Assembly (NCBI GenBank): GCA_019925095.2
Contig: CM034411.1
Location: 779,001 to 843,000 of the forward strand
Direction: 5' to 3'
From: Dendrolimus kikuchii
Lineage: Eukaryota; Arthropoda; Insecta; Lepidoptera; Lasiocampidae
DNA length: 64,000 bases
Shown here: one piece after another, positions 1 through 11,037 of the stretch
Position numbering within the stretch: position 1 is the stretch's first letter
How the letters are laid out: each line of letters starts with the position of its first letter
Notes under the pieces: generated by a model
The model's database searches: none
Told to the model about the DNA's origin: nothing
The model's input: only the letters and a program-made list of their open reading frames with translations
Program-made: the position numbers and the translations under genes

Positions 1-419
1 TTTAGGGTGCCGCTACGAGACCGTATAGAGTTGGTCTTTCTTCTTTCTTGAGGTTTCGATGGAGCAAAAGACACTGCTCGTTTCTTCTTTGCGATTCTTC
101 TATCCGGCGGCGAAGTACCAAAAAACTATTGGTGGCAGTTGCACCTCGGGTTGTAAATGAAAATTCGACGTAATAATGGACTGTATGATTATTATTTATA
201 AATGTACATTTAAAGAGTATAACAAAGAGAGTCGAGTACAATATAGCTGAGTGGCTGAATTAATAATTTTGCTTGAAGTGGTAGTATCAGCAGTAATCAT
301 TTTCAGTTTTTTCGGCCTCCTATACATTTTCAGTTATTTTGCGGCCTCCTATACCCGCATTCCGTCCGACGCCTAGTTGCTAATCGCGCTAGCTATGTAG
401 CCCTAATAGTTTTATATAA
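1..419. other. No recognised feature
   Basis: AT-rich sequence with only short open frames and no domain, splice pattern or repeat match that I can see elsewhere in the window. Confidence 0.4.
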
Positions 420-1105
420 TACTACCTGTGCCCGCGACGTCGTCCACGTGGAATTTGCTTTCAAAACCCTCCGATTTTGAAACATTCTTCATTGGTGCTC
501 CGCTCCTATTGGTCTTAGCGTGTTGATATATAGCCTATAGCCTTCCCAGATAAATGGACTACCCAACACTGAAAGAATTTTTCAAATCAGACAAGTAGTT
601 CCTGATATCAATCAAACAATATTAGTATATTTGGCTACAACGCTAAAATATCGCGATATCTTTTGAATAAAACGTCCGAATTGAATAATTCAAAAAGTTC
701 TAGAAAGATATTCAATTCGTCTTGAATATGGAGTAATTTATTTTGATAAGGATTAATACCAAGGTACAAAATAAAGAGTTTTTGAAGCGACGGCATTTTA
801 ATTGTTAAAAAAAAAAGAAAACGCTTATTGTGAGATAACTACAATAGTTAGACATATGGTTATGCGATAATTTTTATACACAACTATATGTTCTACAAAG
901 TGGTGGTACATTGTTTTGTTCTATAATCAATCGTTTTCGCAGCGCACGCCGTGTCATTTTTTTACACCTTGGGTTTCATGATTGGACTTTTAGTAAGGAT
1001 CCCTAATTTTTTGAAAATATAATATAGCCTATAGCCTTCCTCGGTAAATGTACTATTTAATACTGAAGGAATTTTTCAATTCGGATCAGCTTTATAATAT
1101 AATAT
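420..1105 (-). repeat. E1 element, minus copy
   Basis: Reverse-complement counterpart of the copy at 41065-41862, colinear over most of its length. It carries the motif 'GGCTATAGGCTATAT' and an end resembling 'GGACGACGTCGCGGGCAC' in minus orientation. It is probably a non-autonomous element; no termini or target duplication were pinned down. It contains a 53-codon frame at 635-796. Confidence 0.7.
635..796 (-). other. 53-codon ORF inside E1 (doubtful coding)
   Basis: An ATG-initiated frame beginning [18 protein letters not shown]. The same frame, 50 codons, is open in the E1 copy at 41464-41616. The three differences I counted over the shared part all change the amino acid (Phe/Leu, Thr/Ile, Ser/Leu), which argues against protein-level constraint. 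No family is recognised. Confidence 0.25.
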
Positions 1106-1169
1106 TGTTTTATATAATATTAAAATGGGTAGTAGCTAAAATTATTTTTTTCCTCCAGGAGGTAAGGAA

Positions 1170-1514
1170 GGAGGTATTTTTTCTCAGAGAAATCTTGGAC
1201 CCAACATGCCCAACAATACAACGAGATGGCGGCTGCAGGGTCCGAACTAACTCCGAAATAGAAGACCTCATGGCTGAGTCCAACATAATTGGGGAGATAA
1301 AATCTCATCATCTCCGTTGGCTCGGTCATGTAGAGCGGATGGAGGAGGATCGGGGAGTGAAGAAAGCATACTTGGGGCGACCAGTCATCCAAGTATCGCT
1401 GGAAGGATAGAGATAGCTGACCTGACTGCACTACAAACCCACAACTGGCAAGACACTGCGCAGGACAGAGCAAAATGGCGTGCTCTCTTTATGGAGACAA
1501 CGGAGTTTAGTTAG
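1170..1514 (+). mobile_element. RTE-B LINE, 3' ORF fragment
   Basis: The translation contains RWLGHVERMEEDRGVKKAY, the C-terminal signature common in RTE-type non-LTR retrotransposon ORFs, preceded by a region reading RDGGCRVRTNSEIEDLM. It is 5'-truncated and frameshifted near 1390. Related pieces lie at 34730-35040, 35846-36095 and 51060-51265. Confidence 0.7.
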
Positions 1515-1524
1515 TTAGGAGGTA

Positions 1525-1660
1525 AAATAAAAAGAAATTATCAGTCAAGTCGGTTTGTGTTCCGTTGCACGCAGAAAGAGCTCACAGTGTCTTGAGGCCT
1601 GGCAGTTGGTTTTTGCTGGGTTTGGGTCTTAATAGTTTTGATTATCAGATCCTAAACAGG
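1525..1660 (+). repeat. Dispersed repeat (copy at 17425-17563)
   Basis: Nearly colinear with 17425-17563, including 'AGAAAGAGCTCACAGTGTC' and 'GCTGGGTTTGGGTCTTAATA'. The class is unknown; it is probably the tail of a retroelement. Confidence 0.6.
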
Positions 1661-1877
1661 TGGTACTTGCCAACCATCTTCTCTATTGAAATTTGGGTGT
1701 TTTTTTTATTTCAATAGCCTCACACATCATTTTAGATATGAAACGATTCTCTTTCGCGAAGAAAGAAGCAGTTAAAAAGTCACATATGAAACGTTGTCTA
1801 TTCGTTAATTTTTTATGCCTCATTTCTATCAAAATTAATATACAGAAATAAGGCATTTATTTTCGGTATTATAATAT

Positions 1878-2359
1878 TGTTACGAGTTGCAGGACTGGAA
1901 TTAAAATGCCGTTGGAATTACTAAAGAGTTTATTAGAACTATACAAACACGTATAACACAGGTACAAATATAACCGAAGACAACAACACCAAACGTAATG
2001 TAGAAGGTCGTAATTCAATAAAACTTATTAGATTACCGATTGTAGTACACACGTCTGGCTTCGCTTGTGGTTATCGCTCGACTGCCTTCCTCCTCCATCA
2101 GGTCATTGTTTTATACTGCACGAATGCAATATGTCCGCCCGGCAACGTGACCGAATTTCATAGAATCATCTTGTACTTTAAATCTGTAACACCTGGCTAA
2201 TTATTACAATACAACAATAGGCCGTATGCCAATAAGTAAACAAAAGGACGACCATAAAAGAATTTCAATGTTATTAGTTCAAATGCCGACGGGTAATAAA
2301 TGTGCTCTGTTTCAGATATGCAGGTGGATTTTGTGTTTGTCGGGACCTGAGTTGTAACA
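1878..2359 (-). mobile_element. Gypsy-like solo LTR, copy 1
   Basis: A 482-bp unit with termini TGTTAC...GTAACA, flanked on both sides by ATAT, a 4-bp target duplication. On the minus strand it has the LTR landmarks seen in the other copies: a TATA-type box, an AATAAA-like signal and a 3' end near 'CGAGT..CGTAACA'. No gag, pol or internal region is attached, so it is read as a solo LTR. Assignment to the gypsy/17.6-297 type rests on TG..CA ends and the ATAT target. Confidence 0.7.
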
Positions 2360-2844
2360 ATATTAAAATACTCCAGTAACTAGACTGTTACTAGATTTTT
2401 TTTATTGGACTTGACTTTATGTTGTTGGTCCGAAGACCTTACAACTTTACCGGGGTCTTTGGGGCGAGTGCCTTCGCGAAGCGAAGGCGCTCGAGCCCGG
2501 GGGGGCAACTTGCTCGAGGGAGCTCCCTAAGGAGTTTTACCTCGGCTGGACTGTTGCCATGAATGGGGAATGAATTTAATGATGCCCAACATAGGGCGAC
2601 ACAAAATACTAATTGAGAACGGGCGACGGGTAATATAAAGCCCGAAGGGAAGGATCACGGCGGGCCGGGATCGGTGGTTTGCGGTGGCCTACGCTATCTT
2701 ACTGCCGTTTCGCAACGTGTTATTAGTTCAAATGCCGACGGGTAATAAATGTGCTCTGTTTCAGATATGCAGGTGGATTTTGTGTTTGTCGGGACCTGAG
2801 TTGTAACAATATTAAAATACTCTAGTAACTAGACTGTTACTAGA
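2269..2844. repeat. 127-bp direct repeats flanking an insert
   Basis: 2269-2395 and 2718-2844 are identical except for one base. They cover the 5' end of the adjacent LTR plus about 36 bp of flank ending in a small palindrome (CTAGTAAC..GTTACTAG). Between them lies a 322-bp insert starting with a T-run. The simplest reading is an unusually long target-site duplication. Confidence 0.75.
2396..2717 (-). mobile_element. U element insert
   Basis: Starts with an eight-base T run, as expected for a polyA tail read on the minus strand, then follows the U sequence also found at 61525-61818. It contains the hairpin GCCTTCGC..GCGAAGGC. No ORF was recognised. It is probably a truncated retroelement or leader. 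Confidence 0.6.
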
Positions 2845-3154
2845 GTATTACAATTAAGAACAACACAAGAAAACTGTGTCAATTTTATTGACGCAATGAA
2901 GTTAGTAAGGAATTTATTGTATCTCTGTGGTCACATCAAACAATAAATGATGGCCACTCGGCATAATGCAATTAAATAATAGGAGTGGCGTGCGCAGGAT
3001 GGCCGTCGACGCGCGCCGCCGCGGCGTATCGCCGGATTACGCCATTTACATTCCTAAAGGCGTAAACACAATGACACATTTCACAATAAGGTCTAATATT
3101 TTATACATATAAAAGAAGAGGTGTTAAAATGACATCTTATCATCTAACTGGGTG
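2845..3154. other. Unassigned intergenic sequence
   Basis: AT-rich stretch with a short GC-rich patch at about 2996-3030 (GGCCGTCGACGCGCGCCGCC). No gene or repeat was recognised. Confidence 0.35.
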
Positions 3155-3582
3155 GGACTCGAATTAAAATGCCGTTGGAATTACTATAGAATTTATTAGA
3201 ATTATATAAACACTTATAAAACAGGTACAAATAAAACTGGATACTATTTGTGACAATCTGCGCGACCAATAACACGCGAAAGGTCCGTCACTATATCGCT
3301 TGTCGAATGTACACGTCTTGCTTGTATCGTAATCGTCGCTCGACTGCCTCACCCCTCCGTTCGGTCATTGTTTTAAACTAAATTGTATAATAGAATAAAG
3401 AACCGTGTTCACCGAGTTAATCTGCACACCTGGCAAACAAGGATTAGTTCGACACTAATCACGGCCATAAAAGAAGTTTTGTGTTTAGAAAAACAATAGC
3501 ATGTTTTTCTAAACACAAAGTAAACAAAAGAATTCCTAAATCCGGTGACAATAAAACTGCGTTTTACGACCTGCAGGTAACA
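3155..3582 (-). mobile_element. Gypsy-like solo LTR, copy 2 (truncated)
   Basis: Same family as 1878-2359. The right end, GTAACA followed by ATAT, is intact; the left terminus is missing or altered. It contains a perfect 18-bp inverted repeat with a 6-base loop at 3478-3519 that the other copies lack. Confidence 0.65.
3478..3519. repeat. Perfect 18-bp hairpin
   Basis: TTTGTGTTTAGAAAAACA at 3478-3495 is the exact reverse complement of 3502-3519, with a six-base loop. Only one arm is present at the equivalent place in the sister LTRs, so this is a local inverted duplication. Confidence 0.8.
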
Positions 3583-3597
3583 ATATTATGTCGAGTG

Positions 3598-4261
3598 ATG
3601 TTGGAATCATCTAGTCTAGTTGGTTCAAGAAGTTTTAGAAAAAGGTAGAAGATTCTGGAAGGAAAAGACAAGGACGGATACATTATATAAAGTGATAGAC
3701 TATAAACGAAAGTTCAAGAATAGAAGGTTCGGGAATGAAAAGACAGAGATAGATAGATGTTTAGAAAGAGATGGATAGTAAATAAAATAATAACAAAAAA
3801 AAGGATCGAAATTATGGGTTCCAGAAGATTCTTCCGGGTATACAAGCAGCGTAAGGCGCACCTACCGGGCAGTAGAGTTTAGTTCAAGAGAGCAAAGCGA
3901 CAAGTGCGATACGAGAGAGTTGGAAGAGAAGTTTAATAGAAGTCAGTGACGACTTTAGTGCTGAATTTAGTGAAAAGTTTAGTAGACTGTTCAGTGAAGG
4001 AGAAGTAGCGTAGTTTGAGAGAAGAACCAGAAGCGAGCTACACACGGTAAATTTGAAGGTGAACACTGCAGTAGCAGGAGGTGGTCTACGCAATGTCGGC
4101 AACGGTATTGTTAGTGAGACATCTTATTCTCAGGAAAGTGCGTCGTTAGTCGCGCATGTATGGGCAACCCTGTGAGAACAATCACGTACGGCTACGTAAG
4201 TTAATAAAAGCGTTTAGTTGAAAACTGGTGTTTTGTTACGTACACCCGCTCGCATGTAACA
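3598..4261 (+). mobile_element. Possible second LTR family
   Basis: A TATATAAAG box near 3682, an AATAAA near 4203 and an end reading TGTAACA at about 4261 give an LTR-like layout. No convincing target duplication and no second copy were found, so this is a weak call. Confidence 0.3.
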
Positions 4262-4299
4262 ATATCATATCAGCATCACGTGAAAATTAATGAATAAAT

Positions 4300-5109
4300 T
4301 TAAATAAAAATCTACACAGAACTAGCATATATTCTGGGAGAAAACTTAGGACACTTTTTATTCCAAGAAACACGTAATTTACATAGGGTAGAAGAATTAG
4401 CTGCAGTTGAAATTGACTAACAAAGCTATCATCACGCCTACCCAGGCTGCTTTCCACAAGAGACTCACAACGATCACGTTTAAGACCGTGATTTTTCCCG
4501 GTCCATTTGCTTGCTGACGTTACAATCATAAACTTTAGTGGAACGGAATATGGGGCGTTGATGTCATAAACCACGAAATACACAAATGTCATTGGTTGAT
4601 TTGAAAATCGCGCCTTTTTCAATGTCAATCGGTTATCACCACGTCCATAACAATCGTGGTCGCCATTGACGAAGTATTTTAGGCGTTGTGAGCTACTGCC
4701 GGAACGCGTTAGATTTTATAACACGCAATTTGAAGTATTAACGAAAAACCATTCTCTCGCAGACTTACTCCTATAGATTTATATGTTAGTCGCTTTTTCA
4801 TCGATTCATCGAGTTTCAAATTATAACCGATTCTAAAGAACTTTCACTTCAAAACAGTCCGTCTGGATTATTTTTATATCTTTTCATTTCTATGGCAAAT
4901 CACGATTTCTAACAGTCTGCCCTCCCCCTAATAATTGTGGCATGTTGCCAACCCTAAACAACAGCCGAGGGTCCGCAATAAACATACTCCATTGTTCCCC
5001 ATAAAATGTTCCCACTGAGTGTATTGACATAAAAAACTGTTTCCTCTTGTTTAGTTCTGTTCCACTGGCTTTCTTATAATTGTATGACGTTGCTTCTGGT
5101 TTAAGCCAG
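4300..5109. repeat. Old dispersed repeats, no gene
   Basis: About 4640-4890 shares 'GAAATATTAACGAAAAA'-like and 'CCTATAGATTTATRTGTT'-like segments with 10495-11000 and, reversed, with 7330-7445. The remainder, including a 113-codon minus frame at 4287-4628, shows no recognised family. Confidence 0.4.
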
Positions 5110-5521
5110 TTACATTTTATAATCTGAAATATCTGTTGTATGATCTGTACTTAGCGTGGCCGGGGATATCATGACCATAACAAGTGTTGCGGACAGAATC
5201 ATCCCCCTGACCTCTCCTCCGGAAATCCCGTACCCCCACGCACCGCTTACCGCGGATATGTAGCTTGCTCCGTTAGCTGCTAAGCGTCTGCATTTTTGTA
5301 GTACCTTAGTAAGCACGGGGCGAGCCTCCGGCATCTCTCAGTCGGTCAAATAAAATTTCGGAACAAGTAATACACACAAGGAAGACTAAGAAGACCAGGA
5401 AGATCAAATAGCATTCGGAAGACTCTACAGCCAACGGACTCTCAGCGTGTCTACGTGGATATTGTGAACCACCAGTGACTGTGATTAGTGCCACTCGTAT
5501 TGATCGGTGTAATTGATACAA
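5110..5521 (-). other. Unidentified overlapping ORFs (74 and 71 aa)
   Basis: Two overlapping minus-strand frames. The 74-residue frame (5110-5334) starts MPEARPVLTKVLQKCRRLAA and has a hydrophobic stretch GMILSATLVMVMISPATL near its end. The other (5306-5521) has a hydrophobic run of Leu, Val and Phe. I recognise neither. There is no splice or repeat support, so they may be remnants of an element or chance frames. Confidence 0.2.
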
Positions 5522-5574
5522 TTAGTGCTATCTACGTTCAGTGTAATGTCTTAATGATGATATTGTTAAATCTA

Positions 5575-5840
5575 TAACGACCGTCTTGACGGCCTCTGTG
5601 GTTGAGCGGGCTAAGCCTTTGCCGGCCTACCTCACTGCAACGCATAGGCTCCGGGTTCGGTTCCTGGTATATAAAATTTCGGAAAACGTCTTTTCTCCGT
5701 TATTTACTACGGTCTGGGTGTCTGGGATCGGCCCCAGAGTAGTCCGTTGTATATTACCCATAACACAAGTGTAACTTGCTTAATTTTGGGGATATACAAT
5801 GTGTGTGTTTGTCTGCCGATTATTATTATTATTATTATAC
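5575..5840 (+). repeat. tRNA-derived SINE, type 1
   Basis: The 5' part has box A-like TGGTTGAGCGGG and box B-like GGTTCGGTTCCTGG, typical of a pol III tRNA head. A tail family follows ('GTCTGGGTGTCTGGGATCGG'), ending in an ATT run. Other copies: 21805-21905, 28418-28605, 42340-42490 and 44790-45010. Confidence 0.75.
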
Positions 5841-5988
5841 TGTATTTATTTATTCTCAAAAATTTTACATTTTTTTAAAATATACATATAAAGATATTTT
5901 TTATAAAAAAATAGATAACGTTATTCTTTTATAAAAATATATCAAAAGTAAAATACATATTCATTAAAAAAATATAAAATCTTGCATC
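5841..5988. other. AT-rich low-complexity spacer
   Basis: A/T runs with no codon structure between the SINE and the LINE fragment. Confidence 0.5.
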
Positions 5989-6240
5989 TCATCGCCAGCG
6001 GGGCCTGGGGTCCAAACTACCGGTGGTTATGGCTCCAGAGATAGGAACCTCCTCACAATTCGTGCCGTGTCCAAGAGTGCTGCCTTCTGTATCTGGCCCT
6101 TCACCCAGCTTCCCAGCGAAAGCCTCTCTAGATGACGGTCGAGGCTTTTCGCTATAAGACCATTGACGGTAACAACTATCGGCACAATGCTCGTTGACTC
6201 CAGACGCCACATAGCCGCAACCTCGTGACCAAGATCCAAG
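5989..6240 (-). mobile_element. LINE C-terminal fragment (R2/R4-like)
   Basis: The minus frame reads DLGHEVAAMWRLES, then IVPIVVTVNGLIAKSLDRHL and AALLDTARIVRRFLSLEP. This is the region just before the stop in R2/R4/Dong-type retrotransposons (recalled family motif). It is 5'-truncated against a TTA/ATT run at 6241-6285. Confidence 0.6.
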
Positions 6241-6282
6241 TATTTTTATTATTATTATTATATTATATTTTATTATTATTAT

Positions 6283-6590
6283 GTCTTTCAAGACCACGGG
6301 CCATAAAAATGACCCGGACTTTTGGGGGGCTTGCGTGGGGCCATGGGAAGGTCAACACGTAGAGGCCCCTTGACAAAGTTAATGTAAATGTGGCGTGACA
6401 CTGACCGGCGATTATCCCTGTCTACACCATATAGTATGCACCCAAGGACAAGCCCCGGCCAGTGTAGGACTATTGTGGGAAATGAGGACAAAAATTACCG
6501 GGCTATTGTGGTGAACTGCTAATGGTACTAGGGGTCTGGGAATATAGGGACTATGGCGTCTGCCCGTCGCAATGTTCAGGGAACATGGAA
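6283..6590 (+). repeat. P repeat, copy 1
   Basis: Begins 'ATGTCTTTCAAGACCACGGG' and ends near 'GACTATGGCGTCTGCCCGTC', embedded between ATT runs. Two tandem copies lie at 58018-58640. No ORF is recognised; it is probably a LINE 3' region. Confidence 0.6.
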
Positions 6591-6647
6591 AAATGGGCAG
6601 ACGGTGACTCGCCACTCTTATTATTATTATAAAAAAGACGGTTTTTT

Positions 6648-6955
6648 TTTAGCAGGAGATCAGCAGACAGGCAGACGGCCCACTTGATGGAAAGCGGTTA
6701 CCATCGCCTATGGACATTTGCACCACCAAAATAGCTACAAATGCGCTGCTGCTCTCTTAAGGGAGACTGGAATCTGGTCACTAATACCGGAACACAACTC
6801 AAGGTTGTTATGGCGACATACTTTAGACCAGGGGTGGTAGCCATCCAGTCGGGCAAATGCCCTACCACCTGGCTGTGGGTTGTTTTGTCGCCTCTTACGA
6901 CAGGCCGCCCGGCCGCAGGAAAATTGTATTCTTTCTCCGTTCCTGCACGGATAAA
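6648..6955 (-). repeat. S repeat, minus copy
   Basis: Full-length S unit on the minus strand, from the T-run/'GCAGGAGATCAGCAGACAGG' tail to the GTGCAGGAACGGAGAAAG head. The shadow ORFs on both strands come from the repeat. Confidence 0.8.
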
Positions 6956-7502
6956 AATTTGGCCACAATCATCTCAGATGAGGCCCCAACATTAAAATAA
7001 TTCCAAATCCTGTATATTAGCTCCCTTTTCTTCCACAGTATCTTCTAATTGTCGACAAATAATTGCAGTCTCAATGAAAGGGTGGAATGGGGATGGGAGG
7101 GTTGAAAAGTGGTTTTAGGGAGGTGTTCAATCAAGGGGAATTTAAATTGGAAATTTACAGTATTGATGAAATCTGGAATTCTTTACCTTGTACAAATTTT
7201 ACGAGCGTTTGTTCTTGTTAATTGTTTTAAAACATTTAATTGTTTAATTAATTAAATATATTACTGATTGAACAAGTCTTAAGTTCTTAAGCATTAGTTA
7301 AGTAATTGTTTTTGAAGTGAAACTTCTTTAGGACCGTTGTGGTTTGAATCTCGATGAAACGAAATAAGCGACACTAAAAAAAGATAAACACATCAATCTA
7401 TAGGACTATGTTTGCGAGAGAATGAGATAGAATACTTTATCTCTGTAAATATTATGTAAAAATGGATGTATGTTAGTTACTCTTTTTTTATGAAACTTTA
7501 CA
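6956..7502. other. Unassigned AT-rich sequence
   Basis: No gene seen. 7330-7445 resembles the reverse complement of a repeat segment at 4640-4890 and 10495-11000. Confidence 0.4.
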
Positions 7503-7768
7503 ATACATACATACATAACTTCACGCTAGTTCCCTTGCGGGGTAGGCACGGACAACAGAGCGTCATTCAGGCTTATTCTTACACACCTCACTTGCTTCTT
7601 TGACATTCATAGCTCTTGTCATGCACGCTCGTCTGTTCTTAAGGCTCCTGACATCACCTTCTGCTAGTATACGATCAATTTGATCATGGAAGTTGTGTCG
7701 TGGCCTTCCACGACTTCTGCATCCATCCACTTTTGCATTGTATATCTGTTTAGTCATTCTTTCATCAC
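7503..7768 (-). mobile_element. RTE-A LINE 3' end, minus
   Basis: Encodes the end of the RTE-A ORF ([21 protein letters not shown]...), followed by the family's short ACAT/ATGT tail at 7503-7517. The insertion is 5'-truncated. Confidence 0.8.
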
Positions 7769-7902
7769 TTTACAATAATATAGCTTATACACATCAGAAT
7801 AACACAGAAGCAAAAATTTTGTACCCCTTTTTACGAAAATTGCGCGGACGGAGGAGTATGAAATGTCGCACACTTATAGAGACTTATTTTTACACTTATT
7901 GC

Positions 7903-8022
7903 AACATTTGGTGTTGCAAATGTCCATAGGCGATGGTAACCGCAGGCAGGAAGACGGCCCACTTGATGAAAAAGTGGGCCGTCTGCCTGTCTCTGCTGAT
8001 CTCCTGCAATAAAAAAAAAAAT
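7903..8022 (+). repeat. S repeat 3' end with internal inverted duplication
   Basis: Matches the S 3' end (GTTGCAAATGTCCATAGGCG to CTGCAATAAAAA). A segment of the tail is present twice in opposite orientation at 7943-7962 and 7974-7989, making a hairpin not found in the other copies. Confidence 0.7.
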
Positions 8023-8304
8023 AAAAATAAAAGAAAGAACGCGTGCAGAATGCTAATATTTTTTTTAATTATGCATAAAAAATACATTAAATAAATAAAT
8101 AAAACATTACATACACAACCATGTATTTGACACGCACGCATATATACTCTTTTGTATATTGTTAAAGTCAAAGGAACAACAGTGTAGCCTTTGCGAAATC
8201 TGTGATTATAGAAGTATAGTCTTTGACAACAGAACCTTAATAATGTTCAAACTTATAATTTATATTAATTATTATGTAATATTTTCTTAAGTTTTCGCGA
8301 CTTG

Positions 8305-8400
8305 TATACATAATAAAACTACGTTTTAACGGTTTTAAGCGCGGTAATTTTATTTGATTTAATTATTATGGTCGAATTTTGACCACGGGCGACCACTAGT
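8305..8400 (+). repeat. M1 element fragment
   Basis: Contains AAACTACGTTTTAACGG and TTTTAAGCGCGGTAATTT, the terminal inverted repeat of the M1 element defined at 32397-32635. Confidence 0.6.
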
Positions 8401-8499
8401 TAATATTAAAAATACTTTAAGTAAATTTTGCAGTTGTGATACAAATATTCTAATAATTTGTTAGACCCGATAGTAGTGGCCATAAAATATATAAGATAC

Positions 8500-8703
8500 T
8501 AGCTGTCCCGGCAGACGTTGTTCGGCCCTGAAGAAATAAAATTTAGAACCCGATTGCAGCGCCACCTACCGGGTCCAATTGTGAATCTAAACCATCCTCG
8601 AATCCACTTGAACACACACAAAAAAATTCATTCAAATCGGTCCAGCCGTTTAGGAGGAGTTCACTGTCAACACACGTACAGAAAATTATATATATAAAGA
8701 TAA
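8500..8703 (+). repeat. W repeat, copy 1
   Basis: Runs from AGCTGTCCCGGCAGACGTTG, through CAAATCGGTCCAGCCGTTTA, to a TATATATAAAGAT end. Non-coding and present about ten times in this window. Confidence 0.75.
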
Positions 8704-8828
8704 TAACATAGAAGAACTGTGCCGTATAAAACATTTGAAGGAGATCCGGTGAGTTGCCTTCGTGTCCTTCCTATTTCGATACATTAATTGTGCTCCAAAT
8801 TATGTTTTATTGCAAATCGAACAAAAGC

Positions 8829-8945
8829 GTAAACAGTTTTACGCCAGTGTAAACAGTTTTACGCCAGTGTAAACAGTTTTACGCCAATGTAAACAGTTTT
8901 ACGCCAGTGTAAACAGTTTTACGCCAGTGTATACAGTTTTACGCT
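8829..8945. repeat. 20-bp minisatellite, about six units
   Basis: Unit GTGTAAACAGTTTTACGCCA repeated head to tail, with substitutions mainly in the last two units. Each unit holds a small inverted repeat, GTAAA..TTTAC. Confidence 0.9.
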
Positions 8946-9335
8946 AATCTGCGTGGTAGCTTACCGATCGAGCTGGACCTACAAGCTGTAATCGAGATAA
9001 TAGTTAGAGCATAGCATTCATTACCGTCATTCAGTTGTTCCGTTCAATCCATGGTTCAATTTGGTTGATTTGTCTAAAAACAGCATTAAGCTACGACGGC
9101 ACTGTTATATATTATCTGTCATGATGTTATAGCATGTTATAATAACTGAAAAGCCGACCCTTTTGTCCCTGGTGCGAAGTAGTTGTGGGCAAGTGTCACG
9201 CGTCAGGTGACTTGTCACACTTGTCGCTCGCACTCACGCCGTGTCGGCGTCAATTGATGATGGCATGTCAACACGAGTGGCCACAAAGTGAGCGAGGAAG
9301 CTGACATCCGACGCTTATATTATAGAATAGAATAG
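8946..9335. other. Unassigned unique-looking sequence
   Basis: Moderate-GC stretch with no ORF or repeat match noticed. It could hold regulatory sequence, but nothing specific supports that. Confidence 0.3.
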
Positions 9336-9339
9336 AATA

Positions 9340-9480
9340 TTCTTTATTGCACACAAGAAAATAATACACATGAGTTAACAATCATTTAACTAGTACAATC
9401 GGCGGTCTTATCGCTAAAAGCGATTTCTTCCAGACAACCTTTTGGAGATAATTTCACATTTCTAATAATTGATCGGTATT
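9340..9480 (-). mobile_element. K LINE 3' tail
   Basis: On the minus strand shows GGAAGAAATCGCTTTTAGCG and GATAAGACCGCC, the 3'-UTR signature also present at 15930-16515 and 42785-42900. Confidence 0.6.
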
Positions 9481-9754
9481 CGGTGCGCATAATTTAAAAT
9501 ATATACAATCATATATACACATACATATTTATATAAGGACATATGTACATAGAGTGACATACATATACATAAATTGCTTACTTTAATTATTATAAAGAGG
9601 TAATAATATATAATATAATATATTTGTATTTTTGCTAGGTATAAACTCAATAACTACTGGATTGATTTCAAAAATTCTTTCACAATTCAAATGCTACATT
9701 ATCCCTAATTAATATAAGCTATATATAAATTAGAAATCCCTACTAAAACTTCAA

Positions 9755-9945
9755 TAATGTAACCCATCTAAACAAAATATTAGGCGCTGTAGTCGGGTTC
9801 TACGATTTTGATGATTTTTTTTTGTCTGGGTCTCAACGTGGTTTATAATTACAATTAGACCTGGTAGGTGGCGCTAGACTCGGGTTCTAGATTTTTGTTT
9901 TTTCAGGGCAAGACAACGTCTGCTGAGATCGCTAGTATGAAATAA
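9755..9945 (-). repeat. W repeat fragment, minus
   Basis: Contains CCTGGTAGGTGGCGCTAGA and GGCAAGACAACGTCTGC, the reverse complement of the W 5' half, diverged. Confidence 0.6.
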
Positions 9946-10019
9946 AAAGGATAATGTGATTGTATCTCTCAGGAAATGCTATTGTAATTTTTTTATTGCC
10001 AAAATAAAAAATTACAATA

Positions 10020-10095
10020 GCATTTGATGGAAAATGGTCACCACTATGTATGGATGTCTGCAATCCCAAGGTTGCTACCAACGTTTTGCAAGTCT
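10020..10095 (-). repeat. S repeat fragment
   Basis: Short diverged match to the S tail region (TTGATGGAAAATGGTCACC..). Confidence 0.5.
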
Positions 10096-10578
10096 CAAAA
10101 AAATCCCTTTTTAAATGACTCCATGCCGTAGCGTAGAGGTAAAATCGCGACGGGAAGATCCCTACAAGTCGTTATATAACGATTTCATTAATGAAAATTG
10201 TATTTTTAGGGAATAAACACATTTTTCAATAATTGTATTTTAAATTGAAAATACTAAGACAACAACTGTTCTAGTTTTTCTACACCTAATTCGAATTAGT
10301 GCAAACCAATAACTAATTAGGTCTAACCATTCCCAAATGGTTTTTTATCAGCGTACTTCATTTCATTTTTATGAATATAGAATATTAAACGAAAAAAATT
10401 GTGTGCAGTTCACGGGCAGTAGAAGTGAAACAAAGTGTGACAAGGGGTGGGGGATTCTAAATTTCGTGACGTCACATTTTATATATTATATCGTTATAAT
10501 ATATTTAAACCATAAAACACGAAATTTGAAATATTAACGAAAAAATTAAACATTTCCAACTCTATCTGTATGAACTTA

Positions 10579-10849
10579 GGGCCTTACTTATAATCGTTTC
10601 TTAAATTTAAAGAAACTGCTCAGCAACAGACTAGTGAAAATTTTACCCATAAACTCCTCTTTAGTCGAATATTTTGGGTACAACCTCCGTTAATCATTCC
10701 AATTTCGTTTATTTGTGCTCCTCCGGTAAACAACAGGTAATACACGTTTATAAGTGAAAAAAAGATATTCATTGATTAGGGTCTGATTCTAATTCTCTTA
10801 CTTAAGAAATGGCTAATCCTTTGTTAACGAGATTATTATAAGTAAGGCC
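10579..10849. mobile_element. MITE with GGGCCTTACTTATAAT ends
   Basis: Terminal inverted repeats GGCCTTACTTATAAT / ATTATAAGTAAGGCC bound about 271 bp of non-coding DNA. Superfamily undetermined; no clear target duplication was seen. Confidence 0.65.
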
Positions 10850-11037
10850 GATAGTGTTTAAATTATTTAATATAATATATTCTATATCATTCTCTCGCAG
10901 GCTTAATCCTATAGATTTATGTGTTTATCCCTTTTTAGTGTCGCCTTTTCTTTTTATGGAATTTTAAATCACGATTCAAAAGAAGTTTCACTACAGAAAC
11001 CTAATATTAAACGAATTATTATTGAAGCGTAGGAATT

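Noticed and set aside
4287..4628. 113-codon minus ORF as another protease exon
   Set aside because: No protease motif, no splice sites in register, and no similarity to the propeptide exons.
5585..5655. Possible tRNA gene
   Set aside because: Box A and B are present but the acceptor and anticodon stems do not close, and the tail belongs to a dispersed SINE family.
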